14,376 bases of DNA from Flavobacterium psychrophilum. Lineage in GTDB: Bacteria > Bacteroidota > Bacteroidia > Flavobacteriales > Flavobacteriaceae. Both the position numbers and the translations under genes were made by a program. Where the stretch lies: positions 1 to 14,376 of the forward strand of contig CAMBHH010000081.1 of assembly GCA_945866505.1 (NCBI GenBank). The letters run 5' to 3'. Below the pieces are notes generated by a model. The model was not told where the DNA came from, made no database searches, and saw nothing but the letters and a program-made list of their open reading frames with translations. How positions within the stretch are numbered: position 1 is the first letter of the stretch; each line of letters starts with the position of its first letter. Positions 14,222 to 14,376 of this stretch are shown here, one piece after another.

Positions 14222-14376
14222 ATGAACACAAAAGCATTTATATTCGACCTTGACGGCGTGATTGTGGATACCGCAAAATACCATTTCCTAGCTTGGAAAA
14301 AAATTGCCAATGAATTAGGATTCGAATTTACACACGAAAACAACGAATTATTAAAAGGAGTAAGCCGAGTGCGCTC
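14222..14376 (+). CDS. pgmB: Beta-phosphoglucomutase, N-terminal part (partial)
   Basis: The first 51 codons are present; the gene runs off the window. [20 protein letters not shown] contains the HAD-superfamily DxD motif, with nucleophile D9 and acid/base D11. It is followed by [13 protein letters not shown] and KGVSR (45-49), the cap-domain substrate loop characteristic of beta-phosphoglucomutase rather than other HAD phosphatases. The enzyme interconverts beta-glucose-1-phosphate and glucose-6-phosphate in the cytoplasm, the step after maltose phosphorylase. It follows the transporter by 150 bases containing hairpins. The ATG is preceded by an AT-rich stretch without a Shine-Dalgarno sequence, as usual in this phylum. 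Confidence 0.92.
   Translation, partial: MNTKAFIFDLDGVIVDTAKYHFLAWKKIANELGFEFTHENNELLKGVSRVR

Noticed and set aside
765..14376. Possibility that the locus was brought in by a mobile element or is a defence system
   Set aside because: No integrase, transposase, tRNA-end or CRISPR-like array is visible, codon and base use look even across the genes, and all genes fit a carbohydrate utilisation locus.

Overview
The window looks like chromosomal DNA from a Flavobacterium-type Bacteroidota. It is AT-rich, has SusC/SusD outer-membrane genes, carries promoters with a TAnnTTTG -7 element, and encodes two secreted proteins ending in a type A C-terminal sorting domain of the type IX secretion system (T9SS). 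It is a starch/maltodextrin utilisation locus.

Layout. At 1-148 is the 3' end of an acetyl-CoA synthetase gene. A 616-base gene-free stretch follows (149-764), holding two families of hairpin-rich intergenic repeats and a terminator. Five genes then lie on the minus strand; read in their direction of transcription from the right they are susC (11158-8240), susD (8220-6604), susE-like (6568-5498), a large secreted GH13 alpha-amylase (5432-2559) and, after a terminator, a secreted multi-module SusE/SusF-like starch-binding protein (2324-765). On the plus strand, divergent from susC, lie a LacI-family regulator (11387-12424), an MFS sugar transporter of the SLC45/maltose type (12740-14071) and the start of beta-phosphoglucomutase (from 14222, cut by the window end).

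How it works together (known families plus inference). The surface amylase cuts starch, SusD, SusE and the T9SS-secreted binding protein hold glucan at the surface, and SusC imports oligosaccharides using TonB. The MFS protein carries maltose or maltodextrin across the inner membrane. Beta-phosphoglucomutase would convert beta-glucose-1-phosphate, presumably made by a maltose phosphorylase gene lying just outside the window, into glucose-6-phosphate.

Regulation. The most notable signal is a 16-base sequence, ACTATCACGTTTTCGT, that occurs exactly in the susC-lacI intergenic region and exactly upstream of the secreted binding-protein gene. A 13/16 copy lies upstream of the transporter gene. The susC-lacI copy sits between two recognisable divergent promoters. 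This is best read as the operator of the local LacI regulator, tying three or four transcription units into one regulon. A strong hairpin terminator just before the amylase gene suggests the amylase is expressed by partial readthrough from the susCDE transcript.
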